From Cryptomeria japonica (Eukaryota; Streptophyta; Pinopsida; Cupressales; Cupressaceae), in NCBI RefSeq assembly GCF_030272615.1, contig NC_081414.1:308989164-309053163 (forward strand): 64,000 nucleotides of DNA, given 5' to 3'. This document shows, piece after piece, positions 11,262-22,157 of the stretch. Numbering within the stretch: the first letter of the stretch is position 1; every line of letters begins with the position of its first letter. A program made the translations under genes and the position numbers. Below the pieces are notes generated by a model. The model made no database searches and had not been told where the DNA came from. It saw nothing but the letters and a program-made list of their open reading frames with translations.

Positions 11262-14141
11262 ATGTCTATTGAAACAAGATTCCAAGAACCAATGATGCAA
11301 CAAAGTTTGACATATCAACCGACAATGCAATCAAATTTTAATCCAAGGCAATCACAATTATATCCAACCCAACAACAAAGCAATATTGGTCAAACTTATC
11401 ATGATGATGTAAATGTCCAAATACAAAAACTAGAGGAGACACTAGCTCAAGAAAATGAGATATTGGAACAAAGAGTGAAAAACATGGCAAAGAATAGATC
11501 ACAAATGTCCAAAATGCTTCGAAAATTTCCAAATCGAAATCCAAATATTGAGCCAATTGATGTAAGATCTCTTCTTGAACAATCAGACATACCAGCTCTC
11601 CTCTCCCAAATAGAGATGATGAAACAATTACAAGAAAGGAGACAACATCAATTTCAACATTATGTGCCTCCACAACAGGAACAAGAAGGTGTTTTCTATC
11701 AATCAGATTTTCAACCATCACAACCAATGGTCCAACATATTCAACAGACACAACCAATGGTCCAATTTCAACAATATGTCCAACCAACTATACAATGTCA
11801 ACAAATAGTCCAACCGATGGTGGAATATCAACAAGTTCAAGTTCAATCAACATATCAATGTCAACAACCACGACCAAACATTCAAAAACAAAGGTTGCAA
11901 CACACACCAAGCCAAGTTTCAAACATGTCAAACCAATTTGATCAACATCTAGTTCGAAATCAAAACATGACATCAAACCAAGACCAAGTTCTTGCCAAAC
12001 AAGTTCAAATTCCCGATACAATCATGTCAAAACCTCGAAAGAAAGGTGGCTTTATTGCAATGTTCTTAAGGAAACTACCAAGTGAGTTTATTGAGGAAGA
12101 TCAAGATAATACAATTATGTCTAGCAATGCCTCATCCCCTCACAAACAAATTGACTCTCCAGTGGCATCTATCCCTACACCTTTAAAAGTTTCACAAGAA
12201 CCTTCCATATTGTCCTCATTAAACAATACACCTAAGGATGCAATTATCCAAGAGCTATCCATAATTGATTGCCATGATAATCCAATTCATGATGCACATC
12301 CTTGTCATGTTTCAGAAATACAAGACCCAATGCCACCATGCACTTTATTGCCAATACCTGTTTTAGAGGACCCCATTCGAAGTCCCTCTTCCTCATGTTC
12401 AAGCATTGACTCCTTGCTAGAATCCATCATAAATGTTCAAAGTGCATCCCCTTCATGCCAAACCATTGATCCCTTGCCAGAATCCCCCATCCATATCCAA
12501 AGTCCAACCTCATGTCAAGAGGATAATTTAGAGCACAAAGAAATGAGTCCTAAAGCAAATCAAGATCAAGATCCTGAAACTTTATCATCCCATCCAATTG
12601 TTGACCAGGACCCCATGTTTCCAGACACTCATGATGATTCCCCTATTCTTGTCCATCCTATCCAAAGTCCTATTGATATTCCACTCCCTGAGCAAGATCA
12701 AGATATCTTAGTCCATCCAATCCCAAACAATCCCCTTCCATTTCATGAACACAATGTCCTTTCAAATCCCATTGACATTCCACTTCCTAAGCAAGATCAA
12801 GATATCCCTTCCATCCTTTCTGATGATCCCATTAAAAGTCAAGAGAAAATCACCTTTGAAGAGGATTCCAATGATCTTCCTCCTTGTCAAGATCAAATTA
12901 TTCCTTTGAATCCTCCACAAGATCCACTTGTTCCTCCATCTCCTTGTCCTGATCCAGCATATACACTCCAAGATCACATTTCTTTTGATGATCCCATTAT
13001 TTCTCCCATTCCATCTCTTGAAGAGCCTATCATTGAACCATGTCCACTACATAATCCTAGTCCCCCTCATGATCCTGATACCCCTCATGATTCTAACGTG
13101 TTAGTGCAAGATGTTCATGAATGCTCGACATGCATAATGGGTTCTTCTACTTTGGTGCAACCCGATCCACATCAAGATCTCATTATTTCTCTCATATCAT
13201 ATCCACCTCATAATGGACTCACGTCTTCTTCCCAAAGAAAAGAGTGTCCTATTAGTCAAAATATTGATAAAGGCAAAGGGGTAGACCTTCATAAGCAAGA
13301 ATCCCTTCATGTTAAAGAGTATGCTAATGGTCATGGCTACAGAGCTCACACTCAAGGCGTTGGTATCCCTTCAAAGTCAAAATCCAAATGTCCACCGTCC
13401 CCATCATCGCTTCCATCCATTCTAGGTCCCTATATCCCTCCATCTCCTATGCAACATCAGCAAAGGCACACATCTTGGAGAACCTTCCATCCATCCCACA
13501 TGCCTCCATATCATTCCCATCCACACCGACATTCATTCCCTCTTCCAAGCAATTTGGATGCCAAGTATAAAAGTCATAAGTCTAGAAATCCACATGTATT
13601 CAAGGATCAACATGTCCAATCTAATCAACATGTCAAAGCAAAGAAAAATATGATCTATAAAGAAAAAAATATATCCAAAAGGCCGCAAAGGCCTACTGAG
13701 CAAAATAAAGTAAAGTCAAAATCTATATGGGTTCCTAAATCCCTTGTGCAAGCAATGCACTACAAGGAACCACAAAAGCATGAAAAATCAAAAACCATGT
13801 GGATCCCTAAGCAGCTCCTTGAAGCACAAAAGCCTAAAGAAACATCAAAATTGGCATCTACAATTGCTATTCCTCCATCCAAACCTTCCAAGTCTATTCC
13901 TTCATCACCTTCTTCATCCATTTTGGGCCCTTATGTCCCAAAATCCCAAGCTATTCCTCCATCCAAATCTCACAATCTGAGATACATTTTTCCTCCATCA
14001 GTCCATCACCCCTCAAGGTGTGTGCCAATGTCGATCATGCCAAAATTTCTATCCACTCAAGCCCAATTCTTTCAGTACCCTATCCATTATCCAATGCATA
14101 TTTTCCATCCTTCCATCCCTCTGGTCCAATCCTTTGCATAA
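11262..14141 (+). CDS. Intact 959-codon Pro/Gln/Ser-rich protein of element D, unknown function
   Basis: This is the longest unbroken frame in the window: ATG at 11262, stop at 14139-14141. Residues 1-45 are Gln/Asn-rich; about 48-80 (QIQKLEETLAQENEILEQRV) look like a short coiled coil; about 125-240 repeat QPMVQ/QYVQP-like words. Near residue 255 is a basic patch (KPRKKGGFIAMFLRKLPSEF). Residues 290-650 are acidic and proline-rich with repeated DIPLPxQDQDI, DDPI and PIQSP words. The C-terminal 150 residues are basic and hold a repeat, KSKSIWVPKSLVQA and KSKTMWIPKQLLEA. No zinc knuckle, protease, transmembrane span or catalytic motif is visible. A divergent gag-like structural protein is the simplest guess, from its place after the leader in an LTR element. 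It has no stop although its neighbours are full of them, so it is young or recently constrained. Confidence 0.7.
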   Translation: MSIETRFQEPMMQQSLTYQPTMQSNFNPRQSQLYPTQQQSNIGQTYHDDVNVQIQKLEETLAQENEILEQRVKNMAKNRSQMSKMLRKFPNRNPNIEPIDVRSLLEQSDIPALLSQIEMMKQLQERRQHQFQHYVPPQQEQEGVFYQSDFQPSQPMVQHIQQTQPMVQFQQYVQPTIQCQQIVQPMVEYQQVQVQSTYQCQQPRPNIQKQRLQHTPSQVSNMSNQFDQHLVRNQNMTSNQDQVLAKQVQIPDTIMSKPRKKGGFIAMFLRKLPSEFIEEDQDNTIMSSNASSPHKQIDSPVASIPTPLKVSQEPSILSSLNNTPKDAIIQELSIIDCHDNPIHDAHPCHVSEIQDPMPPCTLLPIPVLEDPIRSPSSSCSSIDSLLESIINVQSASPSCQTIDPLPESPIHIQSPTSCQEDNLEHKEMSPKANQDQDPETLSSHPIVDQDPMFPDTHDDSPILVHPIQSPIDIPLPEQDQDILVHPIPNNPLPFHEHNVLSNPIDIPLPKQDQDIPSILSDDPIKSQEKITFEEDSNDLPPCQDQIIPLNPPQDPLVPPSPCPDPAYTLQDHISFDDPIISPIPSLEEPIIEPCPLHNPSPPHDPDTPHDSNVLVQDVHECSTCIMGSSTLVQPDPHQDLIISLISYPPHNGLTSSSQRKECPISQNIDKGKGVDLHKQESLHVKEYANGHGYRAHTQGVGIPSKSKSKCPPSPSSLPSILGPYIPPSPMQHQQRHTSWRTFHPSHMPPYHSHPHRHSFPLPSNLDAKYKSHKSRNPHVFKDQHVQSNQHVKAKKNMIYKEKNISKRPQRPTEQNKVKSKSIWVPKSLVQAMHYKEPQKHEKSKTMWIPKQLLEAQKPKETSKLASTIAIPPSKPSKSIPSSPSSSILGPYVPKSQAIPPSKSHNLRYIFPPSVHHPSRCVPMSIMPKFLSTQAQFFQYPIHYPMHIFHPSIPLVQSFA

Positions 14142-14457
14142 ATCCTTGCGTTAGTTTCATCTCATTTTCCATGTCCTTATCCTACCAACGTCTTTGAGCA
14201 TACTTTTAAAGGTCATGGTCCATTTTTTTCAAGGCTACTATCCAAAAAAAAAAAAGACGCTTGAGTCCTTCTTCCATCCCCTATCGTGTGTCCATCTTCT
14301 ATTGAAAAAGTCAAAATACAAAACAAAAAATTAAAAAAAAGTGAAAAAAAAAAAAGAGCAAAAGAAAAAATAAAGAAAAATAATTCGTCCACTGGTGAAA
14401 ACCTGGTAAACAGGCACCTTGGGCAAGTACCATGGTGAAAACCTGGCAATCAGGCGC
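14142..14457 (+). other. A-rich 3' flank of the D open frame
   Basis: It holds a run of A blocks (about 14240-14385: aaaaaaaaaaaag, aattaaaaaaaag, gaaaaaaaaaaaag). A direct repeat follows, tggtgaaaacctggtaaaca at 14392 and a near copy at about 14430, ending at caggcgc where the inverted LTR begins. No gene is visible. Confidence 0.6.
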
Positions 14458-15702
14458 AATAAGTAGATCAATCAAAACACAAGACATGATAACATAATCA
14501 AAAGAACACTCATTGAAATGACCCTAATTCCATTCTTGGTCTTGCTTATCCTCAAAATAAGTAGATCAATCAAAACACAAGACATGATAACATAATCAAA
14601 AGAACACTCATTGAAATGACCCTAATTCCAAAGCACATTCAATAGAGGCACAAAAACAAAGCATTTAAAAGAAAATATCATGCAAACCATATGCTTCTTC
14701 CATGCGGCTCCATTTTTGTTCTTTCCTCTTCAATGGGTTTGTGGATCTCACCTACAAGTGCACACACAATTGAAAGCAAGATGAAAAATTCAAGAGTACT
14801 AGAAGCGTAGGTTCGATAGTTTGATAGAAATTCAGATTTATGAAGGATTCAAAGGGTCAAGGGGATTTGATTGAAGAAATTCATCCAATTTATAGACAAA
14901 TTGGAGAGATGACAAGATTAGCATGAAATTGATATTTAGGCAATTGATTTCAAAAATGGCACAATTGAGTTGAAGGAAGAAGGTTATGACACCTTCTATG
15001 TCATAAATTATGACATATTGCCAATGCAAAGCTTAGAGGACTAGAACCTTATGACATCTTGCTATGTCAAGAGTATGACGCATGAAGCACAAAAATAGGA
15101 AGCACTAAAGACAATTTAATTAGGTGGAAATTAAAATAGGAAATTAGAAAATAGTGAATTAATCAATAATTTTTCATTTATTAATTAATTCATTTACAAA
15201 GAGGAATAATTAGCCAATTAAATGAACATTTAATTGTAATGAGAAGACTTAGGATAAATAAACAATTTATTAATCCTAAAGGAAGAAATGACACACACAA
15301 GGTTAAATGATTAAATCACGAAACCCTAGAAGATGAATTAGGTCTTGAAAGATAATTGACTCGATTCGATTTGATTTTGGATTGATAAATGACCAATGTG
15401 ATAAAATGATTTGATTGATAAATGCACCAATTGATGAGGAACAATGAAAAATTGATCCAAATTGACACAATTGAGAAGGACAACGATCGACCAAAATCAT
15501 GACTGAAGATTGTTGTCAACAAGACCAAATTCAAATGTGAGATAGATGAAGAATGTAGAAGAATGACTCGATGCTCGCAAATGATAAAAACCAAGTGCAT
15601 GACATAGGAGAAATGTTAATGCGATGCAAAAACCTAAAATGAGGCAATGCACAATTGTTAAAGTATGATTCCGCAAGCGTTGACCATTTTTAGGTGTCTA
15701 CA
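14458..15702 (-). repeat. D LTR, inverted fuller copy
   Basis: Read on the minus strand it starts TGTAGACACC at 15702 and matches the forward LTR (8341-8982), with about 500 extra bases (14640-15150). These include a TATA-like ctataaattg at about 14890 on the minus strand. Its end is duplicated: the roughly 73-base block ataagtagatcaatcaaaac... occurs at 14458-14530 and again at 14558-14630. The LTR is cut short at gatctactta, before the CTACCCCACA end seen in the forward copy. Confidence 0.75.
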
Positions 15703-16656
15703 TTTTGCCCCTCTTTGAGACAATGTGATTTTAAGCGTTGTTTCAAAGAAAAATAATGAAAATTCCCCAGACAATGACAATGACATATGCATGCCCCCTC
15801 GAGGAATTGGCCGGAAACATGCAGAAAAGAGGCCAATTGATCGATAAAAATGATAGAAAATGATAGGATCAAATAGACTGCCCAGACTGACGGAAGAAAT
15901 GTTAGTAAGCAGAAATTAGACAGAGGATAGGTAGAGATGAAGAAATACTTGCTTTCAGTAATGCACTTTGTAGGTGAGAACCTTTATTTTTATTTAGCAA
16001 AATGGATGCGTAGCATCATGGCATTGAAGGCCAGAGCTGAAATGCAACCCTTTTTGCAAAAGACAGACACATCACAGACAAATGACAATCATAATATAAA
16101 AGAAAAGGGATCATGAGCCATCCCGGTCACTCTAAATCACTCAATGACATCATCGAGCAACATAGGAACATGATCGAAGCCAAAGATAAATCAATAAAAA
16201 GATAAGACTCACAAATTCAAGCAAATCAAACGAACATCTTGATCTTCATTGTCAAAAGTTGAACGTGCTGATAGGATGATCATGCTGTCTGGTTTCAGGA
16301 AATGTGGTACCCCGTCTAAGATAGGACACAATCTGGTTTCGAGTATACCACACCCTGTATAAGACCCATGATAATGTGACAAGGACAAATGATTTTGATG
16401 CTGATATTCAAGTGATAAGACAATTTTGATCAGTTTGAATGTTTGAGTTGACTGAAAAGGTTCATCTATTAACGCATGATTTCATTAAAGCACAGTGTTT
16501 GGTTGCAAATTGTTGGATGTATACGCAGTGAGCTGTCGATGCATAAAGGGAATACTTTATTGCAAAATGTTTATGTTGGTTTTTGGAGTTTTACAATTTT
16601 TTTGTGTTCATTCTTCAGGACTTTATATGATTTTTAGAGATTTTTTCAGGACTTTA
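15703..16656 (-). other. Inverted internal 3' end of a D-type element with polypurine tract
   Basis: Directly outside the inverted LTR the minus strand reads AAAGAGGGGCAAAA (15703-15716), a good polypurine tract. This shows that the inverted LTR is a 3' LTR in minus orientation. The remaining 940 bases hold no open frame and match nothing else in the window. Near the right end ttcaggactttata occurs twice (about 16616 and 16646), close to the break at 16656. Confidence 0.6.
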
Positions 16657-16868
16657 TAAGTAGATCAATCAAAACACAAGACATGATAACATAATCAAAA
16701 GAACACTCATTGAAATGACCCTAATTCCAAAGCACATTCAATAGAGGCACAAAAACAAAGCATTTAAAAGAAAATATCATGCAAACCATATGCTTCTTCC
16801 ATGCGGCTCCATTGTTGTTCTTTCCTCTTCAATGGGTTTGTGGATCTCACCTACAAGTGCACACACAA
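16657..16868 (-). repeat. Second inverted fragment of the D LTR
   Basis: It matches 14558-14770 almost exactly in the same direction, starting at the same ataagtagatcaatc border, and breaks at 16868 into a reversed piece of the D open frame. The shared border in all three copies suggests a recombination point. Confidence 0.75.
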
Positions 16869-17200
16869 TGGATGAAGAAGGTGATGGAGGAACAAATTTG
16901 AGAGGTTTGGATGGAGGAATAGAAATTTTGGATGCCAAGCTGGGTTGTTCTTTTTGTGCTTCAAGGAGCTTCTTAGGAATCCACATGGTTTTTGATTTTT
17001 CATGCTTTTGTGGTTCCTTGGAGTGCATTGCTTGCACAAGGGATTTAGGAACCCATATATATTTTGACTTCACTTGATTTTGCTCAGTGGGCCTTTGTGG
17101 CCTTTTGGATTTTTCTTTTTCTTTATAGATCATATTGTTCATTGTTTTGACATGTCGATTATATTGGACATGTTGATCCTTGAATACATGTGGATTTCTA
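16869..17200 (-). pseudogene. Inverted fragment of the D open frame
   Basis: The minus strand encodes about 110 residues closely matching residues 775-885 of the 959-codon protein (RNPHVFKDQ, KRPQRPTEQN, IWVPKSLVQAMH, TMWIPKKLLEAQK), with substitutions and a short gap. It starts inside the frame at the right edge of the insertion and runs, still open, into LTR sequence at 16868. It proves at least two D copies contributed. It is too short to keep any function. Confidence 0.8.
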
Positions 17201-17207
17201 CGCTACA

Positions 17208-17837
17208 GATTCTACTGGAAGTATCATAGTTTGGCAGTTGAGCCTAACTGGTCAGGTGTGGCATTGAAGGCAACATCCTAGTGAGAGACTTTGTGTGAGA
17301 GGGAGAGACAGATAACAAAGGTTGAGAAATAGAGAAAACAAATCTCACAACCAGTAATGTGAGTTCTAGTGGAGGAGAAAAGATTGTAAACCAGCAAAGA
17401 TTAATTCGATTCAAATTTCATTTGGAACAAGAAGCCTTAACTGTATTCAAATAATATTTCAATATACATTGCCAAGTTGACTCTTGGTGTAGGGGTTAGT
17501 GCTCCTTGGGTTGGTGCCCTAAAAGTATAGGGGTTGGTTCTCCTTGGGTTGGTGCCCAAAATATTTGTAAATTTGTGTTTTACTTGTGAGGCTGGATTGG
17601 AGCAGTAGTCTCTAGCAGCTCTTCTCACTGAGGTTTATCCCATATTGGGTTTTCCTCATAAATCTAGTGTTGTGAATTTCTTGAGTGTGGATGATCTCCT
17701 TGTTCTTCTCTTTTGCATTACCGGTATGACTATTTAGTGGTTAAGTAAAAAGTTGATTGTTTGGAATTGAATTGGTAAAGAATTTAAGTTAGGAACCATT
17801 GATTCACCCCCCTCTCAGTGGTACTTTGTGTTTAACA
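17208..17837 (+). repeat. C1 3' LTR, right part
   Basis: It resumes after D with the duplicated gattc and continues as in the 5' LTR (ctaccggaag there, ctactggaag here). It ends with the Copia marks ttgattcacccccctctcag and TTTAACA at 17837, directly followed by the target copy gttca. Confidence 0.85.
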
Positions 17838-18427
17838 GTTCATTCTATTTAAATAATCAAGGATTATTAATTTGAATGATTTGCTAGGCATCTAATGAAG
17901 TTGTTTTTAGTCTTCTTCTCAAGAAGGAAAATATAAATATACTTTGAAAAAAGTCATTGATATCAATATTTTTTGTTTGGATTTTATGATGAAGTCTAGT
18001 TCAGATTAGGACTCTGTATATGTCAGGCATATTTGGAGTTGATAGATCACTGGTTCAAATTAGGACTCTATTTCCCAGATAAGGCACTGGTTTACCTGTT
18101 GGTTTTTTGGGTACATTTTGTGGTCCTTTTCAAAAGATCAAATCAACTTTCCATTTATGTTTTAGTTGTACCAATCAGAAAGGAAAGTTTACAGGAATTT
18201 ACACTGGTTTTCTATAAACCTTTTGCTATTTTTGTAAGAAAATAGTCTTAAAAGGGTTCACCTGCCCAAGCATATAAAGGCTTAAAGTGTAGGAGGTTTC
18301 CTCATTTGAAACCTCATATTGTTGTCTTTATTTCAAACTTTTTGTTGTTCTCTTCCATTGCAGTACAGAGGCAATAGCTTTCACTTTTAAATAGAAAAAA
18401 TGAAAGTTTTCAAAATGGAGAACAACA
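17838..18427 (+). repeat. Tat 5' LTR, right fragment
   Basis: It aligns with 28449-29079 of the 3' LTR to the last bases gagaacaaca. The 3' copy has a short extra segment near 28655-28700 (aacttgtgatttatgtacaa...). It is separated from its left half by C1. Confidence 0.85.
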
Positions 18428-18431
18428 AAAG

Positions 18432-18447
18432 TGGCGAGTCTGCTGGG
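18432..18447 (+). other. Primer binding site of the Tat element
   Basis: TGGCGAGTCTGCTGGG lies four bases after the 5' LTR end. Tat/Ogre-type elements have TGGCGA..CT..(C/G)CTGGG sites complementary to a tRNA 3' end (tRNA-Arg in described cases). Confidence 0.6.
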
Positions 18448-18763
18448 TAGACAAATAAGATAAGTCATATATTGCAGATCTATGTCTTTATTGCATAAAA
18501 GTGTTGAGATTAGGTTCCCTTGGTTTCAGTCTGAAAATTATTGAGCTTATCTTTCTAAAGAAATCCTTGTTCCATCTTTTAGCATCTTAGAATACTATTT
18601 TGTTCATTTCTAAAGATCAATGGTTTCATTCTCAAGTATCTTGTAAGTGATTCATTGTGTTAAAATATATTTTGTTCCCAAGATATTGGGTGGTGACTCT
18701 GAAGTTAGGAAAAAACCAGTGTTCTTTTAGAAAAAATCACAATCACTTCAAAGGGTTAGCAAG

Positions 18764-20890
18764 ATGAATAGGAGAAGGAATACTAGGTCCTATATGAAGA
18801 AAAACCCTCAAGAGAAGTTGCATGAAGGGTTACCTAAACCAGTAAAGAAGGGCTGGAGAGGAACTGTTATTCCTAATTAGTTAAATCAGTCATGGAAATA
18901 GAAGAGTAATCAAAGGTGGTAAGCCTTCTGAGTGTCCCGTATATGCAAAGTTCAATGCCTCTTCTCATGACTCTAACCATGATATTATGGGTTTTTATGC
19001 TAGATTGTTTGGTACTAATGATGATATCCAAACCTTTCACCAAGGATTGTCTAATACCAACACTTCTATGAGAGATAGGCATAGTACAAGTAATTGGGTC
19101 AGTTCCATTCCCAAAACTATGGAAGGAAATATCAGTCTGATTGATATGGACCAGCTAAATATGAGATTTAGAGGAAACCTTGCCAGACCAAGATGAAGTG
19201 TCTCAGGATGTTGAGGTTCTAAATCAGAGGGTACATCAATTGATTTCCATAAGGAAAAAAAAGGAAAAGGAAAAGGAGAATGAAACCAAAGGCAAACTCA
19301 TTGAAAGAGATAGGTTATTAAGACAGATTGCATAACTTGAGTTGTTTGCTCAAGAAGAACCTGGGAGTAAATAACAAGGTCCTATTATTAGAGAAATCCT
19401 TGATCCTAAAATTGTTTCTGCACCTAAAGTTGCAGCACAACCTAGTAGGGAGGTTCACATTGATCCCCAACATGCTAGACCTATTATTGACAAAGGGAAG
19501 CAAAAAGTAGTGGAGAATAAATCTAGGGGTCTAGTGTTGGGAAGTGTAGAAGGACCCCAGGGAATGATGTTGCATGAGATTGAGGTAGAAAGGATAAGGA
19601 AAGAAAATGAAGACCTACAAAGGGAGTTAGAAAAGGCTGAAATAGAAGCACTTAATGTTGAGTTCAGAAGAAAGATACGTTGGTTAAAAGCTCCTCCTAT
19701 AACTTTCCCACCTATAGATCATAGTAATCATATGTCCCAACATACTTCTACCTCTATGTTGAATACTCAACCAATGATGCAAACAAATGCTATCCCACCC
19801 GTTAACCAATCTGAAAATGCTGCCCAAAATAAATCCGTTATTCCCTCAAGTACAATTCTAGCAAACCAAACCAGCCACAGACCATCCCATAATCAAAGTC
19901 ATCAAACTCCTAGTTTTGGTGGTTCAGGCCCAAGGGTGAATGCTGGAAATAACTTTATTGGAAATCAGTTTCAAAGAAGACCAATAAATGTTGAGTTGTA
20001 TAGGCAGTTATATTTTGATGGAATTCCAGGATATCCAAACCATGTCCCTATTGAAATGAGGGATAAACTCCAAAAGTTTGCTGGGAGGAATGCTATTGAT
20101 GCTTAAGAGCATCTGAAATATTTGGTGACATGATTAATGACTATGAAATTGCACATGAGGATGTCATCATGAAGCTATTTGTGCAATCTTTGATTGAGGA
20201 TGCTAGAGATTGGTACAGAGGGTTACCTGTAGACAGCATTAGCTCTTGGGAGGAATTCAAGAATTTCTTTAAAGAGAAATATGAAGATAAGACAAATGTG
20301 AGCTTCATGCTTAATGAATTTAACAATATCAGGAAGTCTGATAATGAGGTTGTTATAGATTTTAATACATGGTTTCAAAATGCAATGCATAGGATCTTTC
20401 GATGTATGAGGTTAGACAAGAATGTATGTCTAACCACTTATTATAATGCCTTTGATCCTATTATCAGAGATAAGAACCAACATAGCTTAAGGGATGCTTT
20501 TAGAATTGCAATCAATGTAGAGAGTAATAGAAAAGCATCAGGTAAAGTGGGAAGAAGGACTGATGGAAGATTGTGGTAGGAACAAAAAACACAACAGAAT
20601 AAATCCTCTAAAGAAGAGGACAAGATGGAGAAATTAATGACTGTTGTCAAGGATCTTACTGCTAAAGTAAGTAAACCTGAGAGGCCTCACTACAACTGGC
20701 AAGACAGACCTGCTAGATTGCATGATATGCCATATAACACTGCATGGAAAGATGGCAAACCTGTGCGAGATAGATCAAAAGGCACACAAAATTAGAACAC
20801 CCCTGATCCTTTAAAGGGAGGAAACATACATAATGTGGAAAATACCCCTTGGTGTATGGCATGTGATGGGCCACATTCCTCCTATCATTG
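18764..20890 (+). pseudogene. Tat gag, broken
   Basis: The first ATG (18764) opens 39 codons ending at about 18882. The frame picks up again shifted (RVIKGGKPSECPVYAKFN..., to 19195). After more shifts the central gag runs 19510-20105, with a charged helix (RIRKENEDLQRELEKAEIEALNVEF) and a Pro/Asn/Ser-rich linker. The frame after the stop at 20104 holds the Retrotrans_gag capsid region (DVIMKLFVQSLIEDARDWYRGLP, SWEEFKNFFKEKY). Near 20855 is a CxxC...H...C like segment (WCMACDGPHSSYHCD) that may be a zinc finger. It would form the particle core. Stops and frameshifts break it in at least four places. Confidence 0.75.
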
Positions 20891-22157
20891 TGATGTGGCT
20901 TAAGCTCTAAATGAATCCATGAGAAATGAGGATAAACTTGCAGTTATTATATTTGAGTATACTATGGACAGTGACTGTGAGTCTTCAGAAGATGAAGTAA
21001 GTGAATATGATGTCTCGAGAAGATATGCAAATTTCCAAGGGCAATTGACAATTGATTGGAATCCCACTTTGAATGTAATCACAATAGAAGATCAAGAGAT
21101 TCATCTTAGAAGGCCTAGTGAGCAGGAAGTCAAGAATATCACTAAGGCTGCAATAGCTAAAGCTAAGCATAACTATAATCTAAGAAGCAACAAAGATGAT
21201 GGAAGTCAAGGTATGCCTGGTTCTCTATTTTGTAAAGAAACTTCTTCTAAGAGGTCCACTGAGAACAAAATTTCTGACAAAGATAGTCAGGCTAAATGTG
21301 ATCAGTCAAGTAGTTCAGCAAAACCTGATATTGCTAATACAACTGGAAATAAGGCAGAGACCACTGGTGACAAGAGAACAAGTCACTAGAAGGAAGAAAA
21401 GTTTAAAGCTCATGTTGAGTCTAATGTTAACATTGTTTTTGATATGAGTCAAGCTTTAGCACAGATGAAAGTTTCAGTACCTTTGATAGAGCTTCTGAAA
21501 ATAAAAGAACATAGAGAGGTTGTTTTTCTTTGATTTCAAGTATATCAAATGTAGATGCTTCTTCTAAAAAGGGAAATGCAAAAGATGAGAAGGATCAAGA
21601 ACAAGGGGTCCCATAAGTTTATGTGGGCACCACTATTAATTAGGAACCATCTTAGATAGATCCATTTTATGTCACATTGTTAGTAAATAAATGATTCATA
21701 AGAAATTGCATGATAGATTCTAGTGCAGCTGCTAATGTAATGCCTTACGGGGTTATGAAAGAAATAGGTTTGTCAGTTCACACTTCATAGGGGAGGTGTT
21801 ATACTATGGATAATAAAGAAGTACCTATTGTGGGTACTATGAAATATGTAGAAGTAAAAATAGCAGCATTCCCTGAAGCTACTTATAAAATGGATGTAAT
21901 AGTCACAAACACCAAGCCCCATTATGGCATGCTTCTGTCTAGACAATGGGTTGTTGCTGTTGGAGGACATCTTTAGCTAGATTTATCATATGCAACTATC
22001 CCAATAAATTGAAATTCTATAAAATTGTATAGAGGACCATGTGCCCCAGTGGTTATTGAAAAAATAGACCCAAACATGCTTAATTGCATGATTGATGTGG
22101 ATCTTGATAACTTCAAGATTGAACCCATTCAGCCTCAGTTGAAGAATACTAATCCTA
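20891..22157 (+). pseudogene. Tat linker and aspartic protease, broken
   Basis: An acidic to polar stretch (20919-21389) holds the sequence EYDVSRRYANFQGQ and a Ser/Lys-rich tail. Several frames follow to a retropepsin-like segment near 21700-21990: MIDSSAAANVMP, the place of the D-T/S-G-A active site, with serine-alanine where glycine is usual, and later GMLLSRQW, like the closing motif of the domain. Stops lie at 21389, 21534, 21788 and 21976. The next few codons lead into the RNase H-like domain. Confidence 0.6.

Larger units (their letters stand above)
8341..17207 (+). mobile_element. Element D: pol-less LTR element with rearranged, inverted right half
   Basis: It is inserted in the C1 3' LTR with gattc at 8336-8340 and 17208-17212; the C1 5' LTR shows the site uncut. 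The left end is a true LTR start (TGTAGACACC). It comprises a short LTR, a 2.3-kb leader, a 959-codon open frame, an A-rich tail, an inverted longer copy of the LTR (14458-15702), an inverted internal 3' end with polypurine tract, a second inverted LTR piece and an inverted fragment of the same open frame. The right edge ends in GCTACA and is not an LTR. No protease, reverse transcriptase or integrase is visible. The TGTAGACACC start and the aaagaggggcaaaa tract resemble Gypsy elements of the Tat type (inference). It is best read as a non-autonomous element that recombined with an inverted sister copy. Confidence 0.7.
2212..17837 (+). mobile_element. Copia C1 (SIRE-like), carrying nested element D
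   Basis: This Ty1/Copia element is inserted in the Tat 5' LTR. The 5-base target gttca stands at 2207-2211 and 17838-17842, and the Tat 3' LTR shows the empty site once at 28449-28453. Parts are a truncated 5' LTR (2212-3015), gag remnant, protease, integrase, reverse transcriptase, RNase H (to 7396), a 3' untranslated part with repeated purine tracts, and a 3' LTR split by D (7543-8340 and 17208-17837). The first LTR base pair reads TT instead of TG. The right half of the 5' LTR, the primer site and the gag start are deleted. The multi-knuckle gag with a coiled coil resembles the SIRE/Maximus group. Confidence 0.85.

Noticed and set aside
11338-12021. Minus-strand frames of 149 and 77 codons inside the D ORF
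   Set aside because: Antisense of the long biased plus-strand frame; composition mirrors it.
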